Under the pieces are notes generated by a model that worked only from the letters and a program-made list of their open reading frames with translations, made no database searches and had not been told where the DNA came from. Below, piece by piece: positions 60,053 through 64,000 of a DNA stretch of 64,000 nt; position 1 is the stretch's first letter, and each line of letters begins with the position of its first letter. Origin of the DNA: Saprospiraceae bacterium (GTDB taxonomy: Bacteria > Bacteroidota > Bacteroidia > Chitinophagales > Saprospiraceae); the NCBI GenBank assembly GCA_027488935.1, contig JAIYAP010000073.1:1-64000 (forward strand). The letters are read 5' to 3'. The position numbers and the translations under genes are program-made.

Positions 60053-61603
60053 TTAAAACCAACCCGTTTTGCGGCGACGTGTGCTGCTACCGCCCAAGCC
60101 AAGTACCCCTAGCAGTCCACGGGTCAATTCGCGGGCAACGGTACGCCCCACTTGACGGGCCAACGGATTATCCATAACCGATTCGATCACTGATTTCTCC
60201 TCCTTTCCGCGTGCTTTGGGCTTTTCATTTTCTGAAATCTCCCCCTGGACTTCCTGAATCTTTTCGGTCAAAATTTCATAAGCGCTTTCCCGGTCGATGA
60301 CCTGGTTGTATTTGCGGGCGAGGTCGGAGCGATCAATCAAATGGTCAATTTCGGTAGGTGTCAGTACGTCCATTCGGCTTTCAGGTGCGCGCATGAGCGT
60401 GTGTGCGAGGGGCGAAGGAATGCCCTTTTCGTTCAAAACACTGACAAATGCTTCTCCAATACCCAAATTGGTCAATAAATCCTCCGTTTCATACCATTTG
60501 GTGATCGGGTAGTTTTCGGCGGCCATTTTGATGGCTTTCCGGTCTTTGGCCGTAAACGCACGCAAAGCATGTTGAATTTTCAAACCCAACTGCGCCAATA
60601 CGCTGTCCGGAATATCCGCCGGATTTTGGGTGATAAAAAACACCCCTACCCCTTTTGAACGAATTAATTTGATGATCGACTCCATTTGCTGCATCAACGC
60701 ATCGGTTGCTTCTTGAAAAACCAGGTGGGCCTCATCAATAAAAATACAAAGTTTGGGCTGCTCTACATCCCCTTCTTCCGGGAATGAAGCATATATCTCG
60801 GCCAACATTTGCAACATAAAGGTGCTGAACAACTTAGGCCGGTCTTGAATATCGGTCAACCGCACCACGCTGATCACGCCCCGGCCATTTTCGTCCATGC
60901 GGCAAAGATCCTGCACATCAAACGATAATTCACCAAAGAACTGTTCGGCCCCCTGTTGCTCCAATTCAACTACTTTGCGCAAAATGGTGGCAGCCGTAGC
61001 AGCACTGAATTGGCCATATTCGGCTTCCATTTCTTCTTTTCCTTCATTCCCGAGGAACTGCAATACTTTTTTAAAGTCGCGCAAATCGAGCAGGGGCAAA
61101 CTGCGGTCTTCACAATATTTGAAAACGACGGCCACTACCCCACCCTGGGTGTCATTGAGGCCCAGGATCCGGCTGAACAAAACAGGCCCGAATTCGACCA
61201 CCGTACTGCGCAATCGCACGCCTTTTTCGCCGGAAAGGGATAAAAACTCAACTGTATTGCCGGTTGGGCGCCAGCTGATGCCAATATGTCCGGCGCGTTC
61301 GGTGATTTTCGGGTTGTCGGTACCAGGCATGGCAATACCCGAAAGGTCACCTTTGATGTCCATGAGCAAACAGGGGACGCCGTTGGCAGCCAACTGTTCC
61401 GAAAGGGCTTGCAAGGACTTCGTTTTGCCGGTACCGGTTGCGCCGGCAATAAGTCCGTGGCGGTTCATGGTGCGCAAAGGGGCTTTCACCTGAAGTCCGG
61501 AAACGGCCGTAGCATCGAGCATGGCAGCACCCAGTACGATAGAAGGGCCAGAAAAGGTGTACCCGGCAGTTATTTCGGCAGAAAAATCCGCTATTTTTGA
61601 CAT
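60053..61603 (-). CDS. HerA-like ATPase, DUF853/YjgR family
   Basis: 516 residues. The P-loop GATGTGKT (about 53-60) follows an N-terminal beta region. LCIFIDEAHLVFQEATDAL is Walker B with the catalytic Glu, and SKGVGVFFITQNPADIPDSVLAQLGLKIQHALRAFT is the C-terminal motor motif with an Arg-finger-like Lys/Arg. The C-terminus (RQVGRTVARELTRGLLGVLGLGG) is a membrane-seeking or disordered tail. Related ATPases move DNA or proteins; YjgR itself is uncharacterised. It has a good promoter. Confidence 0.92.
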   Translation of the reverse strand: MSKIADFSAEITAGYTFSGPSIVLGAAMLDATAVSGLQVKAPLRTMNRHGLIAGATGTGKTKSLQALSEQLAANGVPCLLMDIKGDLSGIAMPGTDNPKITERAGHIGISWRPTGNTVEFLSLSGEKGVRLRSTVVEFGPVLFSRILGLNDTQGGVVAVVFKYCEDRSLPLLDLRDFKKVLQFLGNEGKEEMEAEYGQFSAATAATILRKVVELEQQGAEQFFGELSFDVQDLCRMDENGRGVISVVRLTDIQDRPKLFSTFMLQMLAEIYASFPEEGDVEQPKLCIFIDEAHLVFQEATDALMQQMESIIKLIRSKGVGVFFITQNPADIPDSVLAQLGLKIQHALRAFTAKDRKAIKMAAENYPITKWYETEDLLTNLGIGEAFVSVLNEKGIPSPLAHTLMRAPESRMDVLTPTEIDHLIDRSDLARKYNQVIDRESAYEILTEKIQEVQGEISENEKPKARGKEEKSVIESVMDNPLARQVGRTVARELTRGLLGVLGLGGSSTRRRKTGWF

Positions 61604-61622
61604 GTGTTTGGACGTTGCATTT

Positions 61623-61652
61623 AAAAGATACGAAATTGGGGCGATGTGGCAA
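61623..61652 (-). promoter_or_regulatory. Promoter of the HerA-like gene
   Basis: Minus-strand TTG (61650-61652), a 19-nt spacer and TATCTTTT (61623-61630). Leader about 16 nt. Confidence 0.6.
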
Positions 61653-61679
61653 AATTAGTACAGTAAACTGTGATTCATC

Positions 61680-61687
61680 TATTTTTG
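61680..61687 (+). promoter_or_regulatory. -7 box ahead of the 61704 small ORF
   Basis: TATTTTTG on the plus strand, 17 nt before an ATG. No TTG at -33. Confidence 0.35.
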
Positions 61688-61703
61688 TTGAAATGATCCG
61701 AAA

Positions 61704-61823
61704 ATGCATTCAAAGTATTCTGTATCATTGCTTTCTGACCCGACTGTTTATGTCGATGCGGCTGCGTTGTATTTAAAAGTGCGCGCACAAGCACAGTGGA
61801 TTTACCCGGATGGGTTGTTTTGA
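61704..61823 (+). CDS. Possible 39-residue small protein
   Basis: An ATG frame preceded by an in-frame stop (61689-61691) and ending at TGA 61821-61823, immediately next to the GNAT gene's stop codon on the other strand. The predicted sequence has ordinary composition (LSDPTVYVDAAALYLKVRA). A TAnnTTTG box lies 17 nt upstream. It may be a real small protein or the 5' remnant of a larger gene whose 3' part is gone. No family recognised. Confidence 0.35.
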   Translation: MHSKYSVSLLSDPTVYVDAAALYLKVRAQAQWIYPDGLF

Positions 61824-62783
61824 TTAAAAGGTCTCAAAATCACCATAACCAAACCGCATTTTATCCAATAAAGGCCGCATTTCCTCGTCATCTGACAAAC
61901 AACAAACCGACCAGGATGGCTTTGACTCATACCGCGTCGACAACATTTGTCCTAGTTGGGATTGCGGGTGTGTTTGAAATAAGATTTGTTTCAATCCTGC
62001 TCTGCGCGCCATCAACTGAAGGGTGGCCAGCCACTCGTCCAATTGCGCCTCGGTGCAATTGGACGGCAAGCCTACATCTCCCACCAACAAGCCTGATTCA
62101 AACTTCAACCAGGCGTCTATTCCCGAAAACCTGCATAATTTATTGAATGTAAATGATTTATATTTAAAAAACAGTTCATCATGCAATACGCCGATTCCGC
62201 CTTCCCGAACCACAGCATTGCCCAATGGCGGGGCATCGGATGGCGCAAAAAACGGGGCCAATACGCGATTGGCCCACCAATGGAAAAGGCCCGGTACATG
62301 GCACCGCCTGCACAATGCCTCCAAAGGAAATGTGTTAATTTTCAGTTGAAAATACACCATCTTACCGGTGTGGGTAAAACCCAGTTTTTTCACAAAACCG
62401 TGTACATTATTTTGGTTTAAGAGGCCAAAAAAGAGCGGGGTCCCATTTTCTTTATGTTCCGAGAGGATTTTATTTACCATTTGCGTCATGAGCCCCCTGC
62501 CCCGGTGTTCGGGAAGGGTAAAGGTTTCGATCATTTGGGTTAATGGCACCTGTCGTCCATCAGGCAGCTCGGCGCGCAGAGGCAAAGCTGCGGCAACTGA
62601 CACCACCTGGCCGTTTTGTGCGTCGTAGGCCAACCATCCGTGGTATTGCCCACTTGCCCAGGGGGTGTTATACTTTTTATGGTAATAATCTGTTGAGAGC
62701 CGCTTTTTAGCTACTTTTCTTACCAAAAAAACAAGGTCTGCCAAGTTGTCTGGCTCAATTCGTTTGAAATGGTATGCTTCCAT
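61824..62783 (-). CDS. GNAT family N-acetyltransferase
   Basis: 319 residues. The GNAT acetyl-CoA site is visible: LTQMIETFTLPEHRGRGLMTQMVNKILSEH (the RGRGLM loop binds CoA pyrophosphate), followed by LFFGLLNQNNVHGFVKKLGFTHTG, where FVKKLGF is the usual final element. A second domain of about 130 residues follows, as in two-domain acetyltransferases. The substrate is not deducible. It lies 12 bp downstream of the polysaccharide deacetylase on the same strand, so a role in glycan modification is possible. Confidence 0.85.
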   Translation of the reverse strand: MEAYHFKRIEPDNLADLVFLVRKVAKKRLSTDYYHKKYNTPWASGQYHGWLAYDAQNGQVVSVAAALPLRAELPDGRQVPLTQMIETFTLPEHRGRGLMTQMVNKILSEHKENGTPLFFGLLNQNNVHGFVKKLGFTHTGKMVYFQLKINTFPLEALCRRCHVPGLFHWWANRVLAPFFAPSDAPPLGNAVVREGGIGVLHDELFFKYKSFTFNKLCRFSGIDAWLKFESGLLVGDVGLPSNCTEAQLDEWLATLQLMARRAGLKQILFQTHPQSQLGQMLSTRYESKPSWSVCCLSDDEEMRPLLDKMRFGYGDFETF

Positions 62784-62795
62784 TGTTGCAACAGG

Positions 62796-63809
62796 TTAAA
62801 ATCGACCGTTTTTAATTGCCAGCCATTGGTTCTCCTTGGAGACAAAAGGGTTTATGCACATGCGACTGCGCAAGCGGTTGTCGGAATGGTCTTCAGGAAA
62901 TAAAAAATCAACGGCAAGCTGCTGAGAAAATCCCATTTGTTCGGCGGCATCCAACAAGGCCCGGGTGTAAGCGCCAAACGGGTAAGCCAGGGCCTGCAAG
63001 GATGCGCCTGTTATTTTTTCCAATGTATTCTTGCATTGCCGCAACTCATTACTGGCCGCTTCGAGCGAAAGGTGCGCCAAATCCTGGTGTGTATGACCGT
63101 GTGCGCCAATGGTAGCCAAAGGACATGATGCCAATGCTCGAATTTCAGACGGCGAAAGTAGTTCCCAATAAGTGGCCCAATCACTTGCACCATTCCATGC
63201 ACCTGCACGCTGCAAGGCTGTTTCCATGGCTTGTATAAATGACCAGGGCGCATACCGCGCCCAATCCACGAGTTTGCGTCCGTTTTCATCTGCAAAATAC
63301 CGGGTATGCTGCCATCTTTTTTTAACAAACCGCTGGTTTCCAACCGTCAAAGTTGAAGGCGCGAGTTGTGTGGCCACGTCCAAAAAATCCATCCAAAGCC
63401 ATTCAGCACCTTGTCCGGTAGCTGAGGTGAGGAAAAACGTGGCCGGCGCGGCGTATTTTTCCAAAACAGGCAGGGCGTATTTCAAGTTGTTTCTATAACC
63501 ATCGTCAAATGTAAGGACCACCGTGAATCGTTGCGGATCAAAACGTCCGGCGAAGTAATCAGCTAAAGCAATAATTTGCGCGTTTTCCGACAAAAAACGA
63601 ACTTGAGATTCAAACTGGGTGACTGATAGAAAACGCCCGTTTAAAGCTTTTTCCCCTCTTTGATCCAAACCGTGATAGACTAAGATTCGTTGCCCTGGTA
63701 CCGAAAAAATATCTCGTGTTTTCCGCCAACCTAAGGCAAAAAAAGCGTCGTTAGTGCATATTTTTAACCGATAGGCGATATTTTTCGGAATACGAGCCCA
63801 ATTGTTCAT
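62796..63809 (-). CDS. Polysaccharide deacetylase family protein (CE4/NodB)
   Basis: 337 residues. TFDDGYRNNLKYALPVLEKYAAPATFFLTS (motif 1, metal-binding Asp pair about 121-122) and ATIGAHGHTHQDLAHLS (motif 2, HxxxH-like His) are clear, and ALAYPFGAYTRALLDAAEQMGF is the later motif. A large insertion lies between motifs 1 and 2. No signal peptide, so it acts in the cytoplasm or on lipid-linked glycans. Its start overlaps the stop of a 19-codon ORF by ATGA, suggesting coupling to the upstream gene. Confidence 0.88.
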   Translation of the reverse strand: MNNWARIPKNIAYRLKICTNDAFFALGWRKTRDIFSVPGQRILVYHGLDQRGEKALNGRFLSVTQFESQVRFLSENAQIIALADYFAGRFDPQRFTVVLTFDDGYRNNLKYALPVLEKYAAPATFFLTSATGQGAEWLWMDFLDVATQLAPSTLTVGNQRFVKKRWQHTRYFADENGRKLVDWARYAPWSFIQAMETALQRAGAWNGASDWATYWELLSPSEIRALASCPLATIGAHGHTHQDLAHLSLEAASNELRQCKNTLEKITGASLQALAYPFGAYTRALLDAAEQMGFSQQLAVDFLFPEDHSDNRLRSRMCINPFVSKENQWLAIKNGRF

Positions 63810-63865
63810 GTGCGAATGTACGGAACGGATCTGAATTCCGGGAGTAGTCGAAACAGGCGACGCAT
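63806..63865 (-). CDS. Possible 19-residue coupling micro-ORF
   Basis: Starts at an ATG overlapping the stop of the partial upstream gene (TGATG, 63867-63863) and ends in a TGA overlapping the ATG of the deacetylase (ATGA, 63809-63806). The product would be MRRLFRLLPEFRSVPYIRT. Its main role may be to carry ribosomes from one gene to the next. Confidence 0.35.
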   Translation of the reverse strand: MRRLFRLLPEFRSVPYIRT

Positions 63866-63999
63866 CAGAATCCTTCTTTTTCTGGTTGGCGATATTTCAA
63901 CCAGAAGCGCTGGAGCAGTTTTAACTCATAAGGGCGCTGGTATAGTTGATTTCGATAGCGCCATGAGGCCACGTTTCGGATCGTTTTTCGCTGAAAATT
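63865..63999 (-). CDS. 3' end of an unidentified gene, truncated by the window edge
   Basis: Minus-strand frame of about 44 residues ending at TGA (63867-63865). It is basic and aromatic (WRYRNQLYQRPYELKLLQRF). It gives no recognisable motif. Position suggests it shares an operon with the deacetylase and GNAT genes. Confidence 0.55.
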   Translation of the reverse strand, partial: NFQRKTIRNVASWRYRNQLYQRPYELKLLQRFWLKYRQPEKEGF

Positions 64000-64000
64000 G

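Overview
The window looks like chromosomal DNA of a Bacteroidota bacterium, most likely from the Saprospiria (Haliscomenobacter/Lewinella-like). This placement is my inference from gene content. Four large secreted proteins end in type IX secretion (T9SS) sorting domains. The blocks bamD-rpoZ-coaBC-DUF4835 and rseP-hscB are typical of the phylum. Most promoters I can see carry the Bacteroidota -7 box TAnnTTTG, often with TTG 17-23 nt upstream, and Shine-Dalgarno sequences are mostly absent. There are no rRNAs, phage genes, transposases or CRISPR arrays, and one tRNA (Leu, CAA).

Layout. 1-450: GC-rich tandem repeats. 452-11811: an FtsX/MacB-type permease, truA, a T9SS-exported GH13 amylase, and a giant T9SS protein translationally coupled to a membrane-anchored TIR-domain protein. 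11943-19612: a compact plus-strand run with two coiled-coil proteins (one membrane-anchored and PspA-like in helical layout), a histidine kinase without a regulator, a secreted metalloprotease-like protein, a secreted beta-rich protein, a VWA protein, a small membrane protein and a Gfo/Idh oxidoreductase. 19566-21870: a PIF1-like helicase, then an intergenic area with two perfect inverted repeats and a 21-bp minisatellite that reads as a perfect heptad repeat. 21872-25506: a small secreted protein and a BlaR1/BlaI sensor-repressor pair with two palindromic operators, one overlapping its promoter.

25590-34466: mostly minus-strand genes, comprising a T9SS protein, thiolase, GH30, hemE, an acyl-CoA carboxylase beta subunit and an orphan paaA, plus a plus-strand rhodanese-like protein lacking the catalytic Cys. 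34694-45936: core housekeeping genes (bamD, rpoZ-like, coaBC, DUF4835, rseP, hscB, tRNA-Leu, DUF1573, typA, queA, DUF2795). 45943-54396: a giant T9SS type B protein, a Crp/Fnr regulator, gyrA and a TPR protein. 54496-64000: a LysE exporter, GT2, an MBL hydrolase, an OmpA/TSP3 protein, an S41-like pseudoprotease, a HerA-like ATPase, GNAT, a polysaccharide deacetylase and the 3' end of another gene.

The most unusual signals are regulatory or structural rather than new enzymes. They are a candidate structured ncRNA before typA, interleaved inverted repeats in the gyrA leader, hairpins that could mask the hemE and 27185 start codons, a pair of hairpin elements with conserved cores but different, self-complementary outer stems, and the heptad minisatellite. 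Coordinates and base-pairing were read by eye; protein assignments rest on motif recognition, not on database searches.
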